NCBI GenBank assembly: GCA_964483985.1
Contig: CAZADS010000086.1
Location: forward strand, 1-53,523
Length of the DNA stretch: 53,523 nucleotides
Source of the DNA: CAZADS01 sp964483985
GTDB taxonomy: Bacteria > Pseudomonadota > Alphaproteobacteria > Thalassobaculales > Thalassobaculaceae
Direction of reading: 5' to 3'
This document shows, piece after piece, positions 1 to 9,300 of this stretch (positions within the stretch are counted from its first letter, which is position 1; each line of letters begins with the position of its first letter). Position numbers and translations under genes: made by a program. The notes under the pieces were generated by a model that was not told the origin of the DNA, ran no database searches, and saw only the letters and a program-made list of their open reading frames with translations.

Positions 1-60
1 ATTCAAAAATTTGAGTTGCGTCAACGTTTTTGGGAAGGAAGAGATCGGAGAGTGAATTGA
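1..60 (+). CDS. C-terminal tail of an upstream gene (partial)
   Basis: An open frame enters from the left edge and ends at TGA 58-60. The visible 19 residues are rich in charged and aromatic side chains, which reads like real coding sequence. The stop overlaps a TTG (57-59) that is a good start for the next gene, so the two may be translationally coupled. Too little is visible to name a family. It could also be chance readthrough. Confidence 0.35.
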   Translation: MQKFELRQRFWEGRDRRVN

Positions 61-1382
61 TTACCCTTCAGGATAGGCTTTCTTCATTAGCGGGTTATTA
101 TAATTCCCCATGGCCCGTGGAATGTGGTGGAAATAGACGTCAAAAAGCTGCTGAAGGTGGACTCCAAGCGCGGAATGGGCGTTCTAGAGTTATAACAAGG
201 ATTGATGATAGATGGCATGTGATGGTTATTCGTCGCGGTCCTGAGGAAATCTATTTGGGGGGAACGATGCCCTCTTGGTCTGGCCCCGATCCTTTTGGTT
301 GGCTTCAAAGGCTTGATCCAGATACTTTAGATCCTATCGCAGAATCCCCCAAACTACCAGCCGGAGGTCATGTATGGTGTGGGGCCATCGCTGCTCATGA
401 GAAAGGCGATATTTATAAAGTTAATGGCTGCTACCTTCATCGGCTTGACCGAGACTGCTGGGTGGTGAAAGAGCGTCGACTTCCGGTAGATCAGGCCCAT
501 AACGGGCTTTTAATTCTCGGGGATGGTAGCATCGTCACTAAAGATTTGCGCTTGTCGGGACAGGGATCATCCACCATCACACGATTGACCGCAGATGGTT
601 TGGAACTTTTGGGGGAACCGCTTTTATTGCCAGAAGGTTCCATGGGCCGGATTGCGAGTGACCGAATCGGGGACGAAGAGTTTATTTATATTCCTGGAAT
701 AGAACGCGTATGGCGAATTCGGGTTGGTTCAGAAAAAATGGAAATAGATAAAAATTGGTCGCCAAAATATCGGCAGGAGAGTGGCACTCAGGGCTTGGCA
801 TGGGACGGTTGTATTTCTGAGGGCTCTCTTTGGTTGATGGACAATGGTGACATAGACTCTTTGAGGGCTATATACGGGGTTCACCCTAACGGTCGTTTTG
901 ATAAGCCAGAAAAGCGATTAAGTTGGCGTCGTCCGGCACCGTGGTCAGGAAAACTCAGATTGCTTAAAATTTCCCTGATGGACGGTCGAATAGACGAAAT
1001 TTGTCCGTTTAATAGGGCTGGCGGAGGAATTATTGCACCTCCCGTTTTCGTGCCGGAATATGGTATATGCATCGCTTGGGATAGTATTAATGGTGGCTTA
1101 GCGGGAATTGTTGACAGCCCAGCTGGATTGAAAATAGCTTGGACGATAGAGGCACGCCCGTCTATGCAGCCAGTAGTTTTCCCGGAGACGGGTGAACTAG
1201 TTATAAATGATTTTCATAATGGGGATGACCGACTAATTGTTGTCGAAATTCCAACAGGCGAGATAATAGATACTGTAAGTACGGGCTCTCGTGTCGCCAA
1301 TGGGATGTTTCTTACTCCAGGTGGCAAGAGAGACGTATTTTACTGCTCAACTTTTGCCGTGGCGCGAGTACAATGGTCTTAG
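57..1382 (+). CDS. Hypothetical protein, probable beta-propeller fold
   Basis: I do not recognise this 442-residue protein. It has no signal peptide and no membrane segment. It contains several evenly spaced Gly/Asp/Trp-rich beta segments (for example GGHVWCGAIAAHEKGDIYKV and GLAWDGCISEGSLWLMDNGD), a pattern usual in beta-propeller proteins that bind ligands or act as SMP-30-like hydrolases. I chose TTG 57 because GGAG lies seven bases upstream and the codon overlaps the previous stop. TTG at 30 is possible but has a poorer ribosome site, and an in-frame TGA at 12-14 rules out a longer form. It is convergent with the minus-strand oxidoreductase operon and shows no functional link to it. Family unknown; the fold is an inference. 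Confidence 0.7.
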   Translation: MITLQDRLSSLAGYYNSPWPVECGGNRRQKAAEGGLQARNGRSRVITRIDDRWHVMVIRRGPEEIYLGGTMPSWSGPDPFGWLQRLDPDTLDPIAESPKLPAGGHVWCGAIAAHEKGDIYKVNGCYLHRLDRDCWVVKERRLPVDQAHNGLLILGDGSIVTKDLRLSGQGSSTITRLTADGLELLGEPLLLPEGSMGRIASDRIGDEEFIYIPGIERVWRIRVGSEKMEIDKNWSPKYRQESGTQGLAWDGCISEGSLWLMDNGDIDSLRAIYGVHPNGRFDKPEKRLSWRRPAPWSGKLRLLKISLMDGRIDEICPFNRAGGGIIAPPVFVPEYGICIAWDSINGGLAGIVDSPAGLKIAWTIEARPSMQPVVFPETGELVINDFHNGDDRLIVVEIPTGEIIDTVSTGSRVANGMFLTPGGKRDVFYCSTFAVARVQWS

Positions 1383-1458
1383 TTTGATGGATAAGTAAAT
1401 CCAATCCCAAGCAGTAATTCAGTCGTAAACTGAATGTAGTATGCTTTTGGTGATACTA

Positions 1459-4400
1459 TCAGGCGTCCAAAGAGCAAGGCCCGCGCGGGAAAGCAACACA
1501 ACTTAAAACGAATCCCTGTTCTTTCTCGGCTGGCTCAAGCCCGTCCTCAGTACTCATTTGAACGTCACCACTTATCACTTTTACTTTGCAATCCCCGCAG
1601 TGGCCTGTCCGGCAGCCGTAGTCAAGATCAATGTCATTGTCTTCTGCTATCTCTAGGAGTGGTAAAACACCATCTGTTTGTGCGGTAACACCAGCTGCGC
1701 AAAATTCAATCGGCATATCTCCAGCGTGATCCTGAACAATTCCATCTCCCGAACCGCCCAATGGCGATAATTTTTCAGAGATTGATGTTCTAACGCCACC
1801 AAAACTCTCCGAGTGTAGGCGCGACATATCAAAATTCATATTTGCCAATAATTCTTTTGCTGCATTCATAAAACCCTCGGGGCCGCACATATAAATTTCT
1901 CGTTCATGGAGGTCTGGGGAAACCAGGTTTAGCATCGGTTCACTTATGTGCCCCGACATGCCTTGCCATTCTCCTTTAGTTCCACGCGTTGCCGAAAGTG
2001 CGAAGGATGAAAACATAGCGTATCTCTCAGCCATATATTCAATTTCTTTTTTGAACACGATATCGTCTGGGCTTCGAACCGAGTTAAAGAATTGAATATC
2101 GATATCTGCCGCAACGTCGCATAACCACCGTCCCATCGACATCATTGGTGTAATACCGCTGCCAGCACCAAGGAACAGAATTTTCTTTGGTACTTTACCG
2201 GGTATTAAACTGAATTTTCCTTTGGGGCCTGCGACTTCTAACCGATCGCCAACTTTTAGGTTATCGGCGAGCCAGTTTGAAACTAGTCCGCCTGGGACGC
2301 GTTTTATCGTGACTTCAAGCACATAGGGGCGAGTCGGGGTGGAAGATACCGTATAAGACCGCACTACTTTTTTTCCATCGATATTCAGTACTAAGCTGCA
2401 AAATTGGCCGGGCCAATAAACAAACTTACATAGCGGATTACCCTGCAATCGGTAGGTAGAAACATCGTGTGTTTCTTGAATTATTTCGGTGACAAAAAGC
2501 GGTGTTTCTTGCCCATTCCAAATAGGAAGGTCCATTTTGGGATCAATTAACGTTGTATCTATGCGAGCACCACAAACTCCATTATTCAGAGGAACATTAG
2601 CAGATTGGTGAGCTGCAATTCTTTCAAGATGGACCACATTGGATTTCACGCGTGTTTGTGAACAATAGCCACAACGTTCTATGGCAGACGTTACATCGTT
2701 GATATATTGGCCGTCCTCTATTTGCGCCCTGGATTTATGAAAGCTAGCATAAATTGTGTCTCCTTTAACTCGATCTGTTACTATAATAGGGAGTTCCACA
2801 GAATTTTCGGTCACTGTCCCAGTAATTTTTACACGGTCGCCCGTTTGGAAACCCATTCGTTCCGCTAGTGCCGGTGATATGTGGCAAGGATTTTCGTCCG
2901 GCATATTTACAGCCGGGGTTGCCTTGCCCGAATTGAAAGTGCTGGTCGCAAATTGTATGGCTTTTCTGTTAGTCGACAGTGAGGATCGCCCAGAATTAAA
3001 AACTATCCCACTTGGAAAATGCAAATCATCTTCGGTTGGGGTAAAAAATTGAAATTGACGGGGTTGCCGGTAAATATCGGAAAAAGGGTGATGATTTGGT
3101 TTCTCGTAATCCAAAACATAACGGTTTTTGCCTACACCACCATAAATTATTGCGCCTTGTTCAACTAGCTCATCCCAGGTGATTGCCTCACCGTCACTAT
3201 GTTCTGGCCGGCAATAAAGCGGTCCATTTCCGCCTGACATGTAGTCTTGAATACGATTCCAAAGCTGTGTTCTGTCTACCTCTCCTTCAATTCTAACGAG
3301 ACCGTCTTTGCCGTCGCAAAATCTATTTTTTAAATATCCAGATTCCAAATGTCTCGCTAAGTCTGCGTGTTTTTGGAGTAACGTGTCATCATTTTCCAGG
3401 CGCACGATTATCTGGGCCATAACATCATATAAAATGGTGGCGTCACTACGTGTTTGGTCAGCGCGGACTTTTCCAGGGACGGAAAGCGACATTTTCCACT
3501 CACCGTTCTGGTAGAGTTTAGTAGTCGCTATGTGTGGTGGGGATGGAATAATTAATTCGGCATGTTTAACAGCAAAAGGATCTGGTATTGGGTCCACCAC
3601 AACCATTGGATTTTTTGAGTTCAGCAGCTTTTCCACCCATTTCTTTCGATCCATCATATTGGCTTCAAAATGGGTGCCAAAAAAAACAAACAATTCGGGT
3701 TTTTCACTCGATTCTGCATAATCTAGTGCTGCGCGGGGTTCGTCATCAATAACGGGTTGATATGCGTCTGACGGTAGATCCATTCGTACGGCCGCTTCTG
3801 AAGCGTCTTCTATTAAGATACGTCCCATGAAATATTTACGCGACAACCCTTGGACTTCAGATTCAGCATTAATTTGCCCTGGGACTCGAAGTGTGCCTCC
3901 GGTTGGTTGCCCATCGGGCTTGAGGCCGTATTTACCAAGCATCGCGAGCACTGATCCCCAAATACAGTGAGCTACAACTCCACTTGATTGGGAAAGACCT
4001 ACAGATGGGATGTTAATAGGTACAATTTTGGGGTCCGAAAATCGGCTAGCGATTAACCGTATCCCATTTTCGATACGGTCGGCGTAATCTGGCTCTGGGG
4101 CAATTCTTTCGGCTACATGACGTGCCTCAAAACGCGTGGAAGAGGCAAGTTTTACAAATTGATCATAACTATCTGGGTCACTAAACTGGGTTATGAATCG
4201 TTCTTCAATAGCATCTTTATGCTCCGCTAGAATTTGATTCGCGACGCTCAATGCGAGATGGGGATCTGTCCCAGGTTTGATCAATATCACTCGGTCGGCA
4301 CCAAGTTTCTTGGCAACTTCGACGGCAGTTTCAGTAACTTGCACTTCTATTAAAAAGGCATCGAAATCTTCCCGGCGCGCAATTGATCTATAGACTGGAG

Positions 4401-5286
4401 GATGGGTGACCGAACCATTCCAACCATTTAAAAGATATGAGCGATTGTCTCCTGTCACACTTTGATCAATGGTAAGAAAGGGCCCTTCTTGACCGGTTAA
4501 TATTTCATTGTGAACGGCACCCGCGTTCAAACAATGCTCAGCATTACCAGTGAGATTCCGTATTCCAAGCAACCGAAAGACTTCCTGGACGGCAAAAATA
4601 CTAAAATAATCAATTTGCCCACACGCGTAAAATAATGTGTTGCCAATATTGAGACGATGCTCAAGGAGCATATTGGCGAAACGCTCAATTGCTTCTTGAT
4701 ACGAGATTACCTTACGTTCGCCAGTGTCTGGGTCTAGTACGCTTGGAGCTACATGGATGGGGAATACAGGTTTCTGCGAGCTCATAGATAGCTTTAGTTT
4801 TACACAACCTGAGGTTGGTGATGTTTCTTGGACAGAGCGGTCTTTGACCTTTATGTCACCTGAATACAACGCTAGAGTTTGGCTGGAAAGATTATGTAGG
4901 GTTTTTGTGCTCTCTATAACTCTAGCAGTAACAACCTGTTGGAACGAGCCTATTTCTAACTCTCCTCTAACTACCTCTCCTTTGGACGCCAGTGGGCGAT
5001 CTGCAGTAATTTTAATAGAGCTTTTAGAGTCAGCGATTACATTGTATTGGGTGGTTTGATCTTGCTCAGTAATCCGAAAATATCCCTCCCCTGAGGGAAG
5101 TTCCGTTTGTAACGCTTTAGTCTCGGATTTTGGAGTTGTTAGGAAACCGCTGTCGCCCACACCGCAGAAACTACAAGAATAAGGTGTCGGACCTATTTTG
5201 GTTTGGTTTTTAGATACGTATTTGGGAATTCCCAAACTGTCCTCAAGGACTTCGGCATGCTCTATTATTGGCAGAGTATTGGACAT
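1459..5286 (-). CDS. Fusion: molybdopterin oxidoreductase + FAD/NAD(P) reductase + 2Fe-2S ferredoxin
   Basis: A 1275-residue multi-domain redox protein, last gene of a minus-strand operon. Residues about 35-950 resemble the bis-MGD molybdopterin oxidoreductase family (nitrate reductase NasA/NarB, formate dehydrogenase) and end with a molydopterin dinucleotide-binding domain. Residues about 960-1195 are a ferredoxin-NADP reductase-type module with FAD motif RSYTVSS, nucleotide motif GAGSGITPMM and terminal CGPEGFM. Residues about 1205-1275 are a plant-type 2Fe-2S domain with CRTGHCGDC and a fourth Cys near 1263. The N-terminal 4Fe-4S site is altered: CSFCGVGD has Asp where the third Cys is expected, and about 120 beta-rich residues separate it from a possible fourth Cys (GCVK). 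A Cys in GNAEHC may be the Mo ligand. ATG 5286 follows the transporter stop by 16 nt; an in-frame ATG at 5349 would overlap that gene. The substrate is unknown; nitrate, nitrite or another oxyanion is inferred from the neighbour. Confidence 0.82.
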   Translation of the reverse strand: MSNTLPIIEHAEVLEDSLGIPKYVSKNQTKIGPTPYSCSFCGVGDSGFLTTPKSETKALQTELPSGEGYFRITEQDQTTQYNVIADSKSSIKITADRPLASKGEVVRGELEIGSFQQVVTARVIESTKTLHNLSSQTLALYSGDIKVKDRSVQETSPTSGCVKLKLSMSSQKPVFPIHVAPSVLDPDTGERKVISYQEAIERFANMLLEHRLNIGNTLFYACGQIDYFSIFAVQEVFRLLGIRNLTGNAEHCLNAGAVHNEILTGQEGPFLTIDQSVTGDNRSYLLNGWNGSVTHPPVYRSIARREDFDAFLIEVQVTETAVEVAKKLGADRVILIKPGTDPHLALSVANQILAEHKDAIEERFITQFSDPDSYDQFVKLASSTRFEARHVAERIAPEPDYADRIENGIRLIASRFSDPKIVPINIPSVGLSQSSGVVAHCIWGSVLAMLGKYGLKPDGQPTGGTLRVPGQINAESEVQGLSRKYFMGRILIEDASEAAVRMDLPSDAYQPVIDDEPRAALDYAESSEKPELFVFFGTHFEANMMDRKKWVEKLLNSKNPMVVVDPIPDPFAVKHAELIIPSPPHIATTKLYQNGEWKMSLSVPGKVRADQTRSDATILYDVMAQIIVRLENDDTLLQKHADLARHLESGYLKNRFCDGKDGLVRIEGEVDRTQLWNRIQDYMSGGNGPLYCRPEHSDGEAITWDELVEQGAIIYGGVGKNRYVLDYEKPNHHPFSDIYRQPRQFQFFTPTEDDLHFPSGIVFNSGRSSLSTNRKAIQFATSTFNSGKATPAVNMPDENPCHISPALAERMGFQTGDRVKITGTVTENSVELPIIVTDRVKGDTIYASFHKSRAQIEDGQYINDVTSAIERCGYCSQTRVKSNVVHLERIAAHQSANVPLNNGVCGARIDTTLIDPKMDLPIWNGQETPLFVTEIIQETHDVSTYRLQGNPLCKFVYWPGQFCSLVLNIDGKKVVRSYTVSSTPTRPYVLEVTIKRVPGGLVSNWLADNLKVGDRLEVAGPKGKFSLIPGKVPKKILFLGAGSGITPMMSMGRWLCDVAADIDIQFFNSVRSPDDIVFKKEIEYMAERYAMFSSFALSATRGTKGEWQGMSGHISEPMLNLVSPDLHEREIYMCGPEGFMNAAKELLANMNFDMSRLHSESFGGVRTSISEKLSPLGGSGDGIVQDHAGDMPIEFCAAGVTAQTDGVLPLLEIAEDNDIDLDYGCRTGHCGDCKVKVISGDVQMSTEDGLEPAEKEQGFVLSCVAFPRGPCSLDA

Positions 5287-5302
5287 TTTAAGGTTTCCAT
5301 CC

Positions 5303-8098
5303 TTATTGATTGAAAGATCCATCCAATGGAGCAGTTTTAGGTAACACAATAGTGAGGGTGGTACCTTTTCCCTCTTCGGAAGCTATCCGGATCTCTCCGT
5401 TTAGAGAGACTGTTACTATATTTCGGACAATGGACAAACCTAACCCACTTCCACCTTTACCACGCGCGCTTGTGAAAAAGGGTTCCCAAATCTTTTCAAG
5501 GTTTGCTTCTGGAATACCGCAGCCGTAATCTTGAACAATGATACAAAACGTGTCTTCCGTGGATGTTACCGTGATATGTATCTTGCCGGGTGATGCTATG
5601 TCATAGGCGTGTAGATCGGCGTTGGTGATGAGGTTTAGAATGATTTGGGAAAAGAGACCTGGATAACCATCCCAAATGCATTCGGTCTCAGTCAGTTCAA
5701 TGAATGTATCAATCGTTAATTTGGACTCTTGGGCTTTTAACTTATAAAGGTCCGCTAGCTCACCGATCAGCTCGGCAATGTTTATTTTCTCGCGTGTCTC
5801 CGAAAGTTGACCAACTGATAGATTTTTGAACGACTTTATCAGCGTATCTGCTCTGACGATGTTGTCTTGAATAAGCTGAGCAGCTTCCGCTACGTTTTTA
5901 AGCTGGCTTTCGGCTTTACCATCTTTAGCCAGTGATTCTATCCGCCTCGGGCTGAGATCGTCTGTAATTATACTTGCTGCCTGTGTTGCGATTCCAATTG
6001 GTGTATTGATCTCGTGTGCTACACCCGTAACCATTTGTGAGATCATCCTATGTCGGTCTATTTCTCCCTTATTCCGGATCCTTTCCTGCTGAACCATGGC
6101 GTCAAAGAAATCTTGATTAGTTTGGCGGATGCGGCCTGTCATACCTACCATGAGATCGTTTAGTAGACGGGGCGAGGTTGACATTAAGTGAATAAAATCG
6201 TCACGAGCAATTGCGAAAACTTCTGATTTCATAGTTGCTATAGCGCTTGCTGACCTTGGTTCTCTATCGATTAAAGCAAGTTCCCCAAAAACTTCCCCAG
6301 GCCCGAGTGATGCCAGGACAATTTCGTTTCCACCTTCGTCGGTTCGAAAGATATTAACTTTTCCAAGAAGAGTGATATAGGCGGTATCGCCCGTCTCGCC
6401 TTCATCAAACAGTTTCACTCCTTCTTCGATAGAATTATATGCTCCTATTTCAGATAAAAGTGTAAGTTCAGTTTGGCTTAAATTGTCAAAAATGGGTACC
6501 CTTTTTAAAATATCTTCAATGCTGTTGTTTCCGGAATTTGCCGACGCAACCAACCCCGATAATTGAGTGCGTGGCCTAAACTCTATCATTTGGGAAAGTT
6601 CGGGCGCTTCTGCAGCAAGCATTTGGCGCACGACGCGATGCATCCAACTAAGACAAACGATTGATATAATGGCAAGCACTATCCAGCAACTGGACCATAA
6701 TCCGGTGGCTTCCAATAACCATCCAAATACGGGTGGCAGTACAAACCCGCCAAGTGCTCCTAGAAGACCAACCATGCCTCCTACCGCACCAACATTATCG
6801 GGGAAATGGTCAGGGATAAACTTGTATACCCCAGCCTTGCCAATTCCGGTTGCTACCCCAATGATAAGAATAAAAAAACTAAACACCCATAAGTTAGCTG
6901 GGTAAAAAATATTGGTTACTCCAGTTGCAATTAACTCTCTTTTCTTTACTTTTTGACCCAAATTCACGACGGGTGTTTGCCACTGCGTTACTTGTGGCAA
7001 AAATGTTTCTCCCTTATCCATCTCTGCAGGGGTTTGTTTAGGACGGGATATTAATTTGAAGTCTGTATTTCCAATTCTAACGACGTTTTCTGAAACTTCT
7101 GTGACTTCGCCAGCATCTTTTGCAACGATCCCGCGTCCGGAAGAGTCAATAACCATTTTTGGTATTGCTAGCGCTACAAACGAAATAGCACAGCTCATGA
7201 ATACCCAATACATGACAGAGCGGGCACCAAATTTGTCGGATAACCATCCCCCTATGGCTCGAATGACGCCAGAGGGCAAACTGAATAAAGAGGCTAAAAG
7301 ACCAGCTTGGATAATAGATATCTGGTAAACGTTCACGCTATATGGAACTAGCCATTGAGCAATCGCTACGAATGCGCCAAAAACAAGAAAATAATAAAGG
7401 CCGAAGCGCCAAACAGTGATGCTATAAAGTGGAGCCAAACGGTCCTTTAAAGTTTGATGTTGTGATGTATGGCCAACACGTGGACGCGTGAAAATAAAAA
7501 ACCCTAGGGCTGTTAACGCTAACAAAGCTGCATAGATCTGGGGTAAAACTCTCCATTGGGCTAAATCTGCACCACTGTTTGTAAGCCAGACAAGGAGCGA
7601 CGGGGCAATCAACGTTGTAGCGGCAGCCCCCGCATTACCCATGCCAAAAATTCCAAGCGCTGTGCCCTGTTTTTCTTTTTGGAACCAGGTGGCGACATAT
7701 CCAATTCCAACCGCAAAACCGCCCCCCGCTAGGCCGAATCCCAGACTTGCAAGGAGGAAGTGCCGATACTCTGACGCATACGAGACTAGATAAAGTGGAA
7801 TGGCCGTAAGTAACATTAATATGAAGAAAATAGTCCGCCCACCATAGATATCTGTCATAATTCCTAAAGGGACGCGACTAATGGCTCCGGTTAAAATTGG
7901 GGTAGCTAATAGCCAACCTATTTCACTAGTGCTGAAACTGACAACTTTATTGCTTACCAAGAAGGCAATTAAAACTCCGTTAATCACCCAACAAGCGAAA
8001 CAAACAGTGAAAGCGAAAGTACTCATAACCAGAGCCATCGTGGCGGAAGCGCTTTCCCCAGTCGTAGAACGCGACGCCGTAGAAGTTTCAGTACTCAT
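5303..8098 (-). CDS. NarK-type MFS transporter fused to cNMP-binding domain and histidine kinase
   Basis: A 931-residue fusion. Residues 20-490 are a 12-segment major facilitator of the nitrate/nitrite porter family: NNP signature GLAGGGFAVGIGYVATWF at 122-139, with Arg75 (AISRVPLG) and Arg280 (GVIRAIGG) at the two places where NarK proteins bind the anion. A hydrophilic insert at about 318-402 interrupts the bundle. Residues 530-660 form a cyclic-nucleotide-binding domain (GEVFGELALIDREPRSA). Residues 684-931 are a histidine kinase: H695 in the H-box VAHEINTP, N-box around N822-N826, G1 box DYGCGIP (D857), F box EPFF and G2 box GGSGLGLS. It lies 19 nt after the response regulator and 16 nt before the oxidoreductase. 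Established: each domain family. Inferred: transport or substrate binding drives phosphorylation of the neighbouring regulator, as in CbrA-like transporter-kinases. Confidence 0.9.
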   Translation of the reverse strand: MSTETSTASRSTTGESASATMALVMSTFAFTVCFACWVINGVLIAFLVSNKVVSFSTSEIGWLLATPILTGAISRVPLGIMTDIYGGRTIFFILMLLTAIPLYLVSYASEYRHFLLASLGFGLAGGGFAVGIGYVATWFQKEKQGTALGIFGMGNAGAAATTLIAPSLLVWLTNSGADLAQWRVLPQIYAALLALTALGFFIFTRPRVGHTSQHQTLKDRLAPLYSITVWRFGLYYFLVFGAFVAIAQWLVPYSVNVYQISIIQAGLLASLFSLPSGVIRAIGGWLSDKFGARSVMYWVFMSCAISFVALAIPKMVIDSSGRGIVAKDAGEVTEVSENVVRIGNTDFKLISRPKQTPAEMDKGETFLPQVTQWQTPVVNLGQKVKKRELIATGVTNIFYPANLWVFSFFILIIGVATGIGKAGVYKFIPDHFPDNVGAVGGMVGLLGALGGFVLPPVFGWLLEATGLWSSCWIVLAIISIVCLSWMHRVVRQMLAAEAPELSQMIEFRPRTQLSGLVASANSGNNSIEDILKRVPIFDNLSQTELTLLSEIGAYNSIEEGVKLFDEGETGDTAYITLLGKVNIFRTDEGGNEIVLASLGPGEVFGELALIDREPRSASAIATMKSEVFAIARDDFIHLMSTSPRLLNDLMVGMTGRIRQTNQDFFDAMVQQERIRNKGEIDRHRMISQMVTGVAHEINTPIGIATQAASIITDDLSPRRIESLAKDGKAESQLKNVAEAAQLIQDNIVRADTLIKSFKNLSVGQLSETREKINIAELIGELADLYKLKAQESKLTIDTFIELTETECIWDGYPGLFSQIILNLITNADLHAYDIASPGKIHITVTSTEDTFCIIVQDYGCGIPEANLEKIWEPFFTSARGKGGSGLGLSIVRNIVTVSLNGEIRIASEEGKGTTLTIVLPKTAPLDGSFNQ

Positions 8099-8117
8099 TT
8101 TGGAGGCTCTCTATTTA

Positions 8118-9056
8118 TTAGATGGCGAGGGAATCAATGTCGTCTTCTTGTTCGGCAAGCATACTTTCGGCAACAGAAGAATAAAGCGAGTTAGCCGCAT
8201 GGCCAGCCAGCATCGTGAGAGATGACTCGGTTAAATTGTCTGTCTCGGAAGTATTGAGGAATATCCATCCATATCCAAGTTCATGGTGTGCTTTGAGTGG
8301 AACAAGAATCCCATCGTCGTACTTTTGGATTTGCTTTAAATTTTGCGTTTGCAGGTCGCGAGAGATTTTAACTCTAATTTCTTCGGCAGCGGTTAGGCTT
8401 GAGCTATCTTGTTCTCCTGTTGACAGGTGAATAAAATGGTTCTGTGGATTTCCATTCGACTCAAAGGAATGCAATTCCAAAACACCAAGGGAAGCTGGGC
8501 ATATCTCAAGAGCGGCTTCCAGGATATTAGACAGTGTAATGAGAAGTGGATCATACGAATGCAGTGCCAATGCTCTCTCATGTAAGATTTGCAGATATCG
8601 CTCGTGGCGATGGAGTTGAACTACTTCTGTCCATGATTTTAAAGCGGATCGAACTGACGAGAAAAGTCTAGTTGCGCTCAATTCGGCTTTCGGGAGATAG
8701 CCATCTAAATCATATTTTTCGATGGTTTCTTTTTCAGGTGCTTGTCCAGGCTGTCCAGTTCGCAGAAGTATGCGGATATAAGGATTCTCCAGTTCGCTGC
8801 GAATTTTTTTAGTTGTAGTCAGACCGGCGTTATCCGTTTCCATAACGACATCTAGTAGGGTAACGGCAATGGTTGGATTTGCAGCAATAATTTCTAACGC
8901 CTCTGTGCCTGAACTGGCAGATAGGAACTCTACATCACGGTCTCCGTACCGCAAATCGCGGAGACTTAGTTTCGTGACGGAGTGGATATCCGGTTCATCA
9001 TCGACAATCAAGATCGAGTATTTGTCGGGGATCTGGTTAATTGTAATTTTAGACAA
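8118..9056 (-). CDS. Response regulator with receiver and GAF-like C-terminal domain
   Basis: A 312-residue cytoplasmic protein. Residues 13-140 form a receiver domain with acidic pocket D19/D20, phospho-acceptor D69 (TLLDVVME), T100 and K123. The rest, about 150-300, resembles the DUF3369/GAF-like output module found in some response regulators. There is no DNA-binding helix-turn-helix and no obvious GGDEF or EAL motif, so output is probably through protein contact. It is the first gene of the operon with the transporter-kinase (gap 19 nt), which makes that kinase its likely partner. The start is TTG 9056 with a weak ribosome site, which would keep expression low. Function in oxyanion sensing is inferred from context. 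Confidence 0.88.
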   Translation of the reverse strand: MSKITINQIPDKYSILIVDDEPDIHSVTKLSLRDLRYGDRDVEFLSASSGTEALEIIAANPTIAVTLLDVVMETDNAGLTTTKKIRSELENPYIRILLRTGQPGQAPEKETIEKYDLDGYLPKAELSATRLFSSVRSALKSWTEVVQLHRHERYLQILHERALALHSYDPLLITLSNILEAALEICPASLGVLELHSFESNGNPQNHFIHLSTGEQDSSSLTAAEEIRVKISRDLQTQNLKQIQKYDDGILVPLKAHHELGYGWIFLNTSETDNLTESSLTMLAGHAANSLYSSVAESMLAEQEDDIDSLAI

Positions 9057-9134
9057 AACTATTCTCGCACAAGTATCCGTTATAGATATATATATTTAAA
9101 AAAACTTATGACTATTAAAACATTAAAATGGTTA

Positions 9135-9149
9135 TTTCTTGGCAAGAAA
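9135..9149. promoter_or_regulatory. 15-bp palindrome in divergent promoter region
   Basis: TTTCTTG-G-CAAGAAA is a perfect 7-1-7 inverted repeat in the 244-bp AT-rich space between the response regulator (minus) and the carbonic anhydrase (plus). Its size and position suit a dimeric regulator binding between divergent promoters. No cognate regulator is identified, and chance occurrence in AT-rich DNA is possible. Confidence 0.35.
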
Positions 9150-9300
9150 ACGCCAGATTTGTTTGAAATTACGCAAACGAGTATATGTACGCAATGAATC
9201 CACGAATTCAAAAAAGTTATCTTAAATGATTTTTCAAAACTGTGCAGGGAAATTATTGTTAACGATACCAGTGCGGTTTTAGAAGGTTGGAACATCTAAT

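Noticed and set aside
4724..5059. Plus-strand ORF of 111 codons inside the oxidoreductase fusion
   Set aside because: Antisense shadow of the beta-rich insert; no ribosome site or family features.
6567..6905. Plus-strand ORF of 112 codons inside the transporter-kinase gene
   Set aside because: Antisense to a well-supported coding region with clear domains; low-complexity product.
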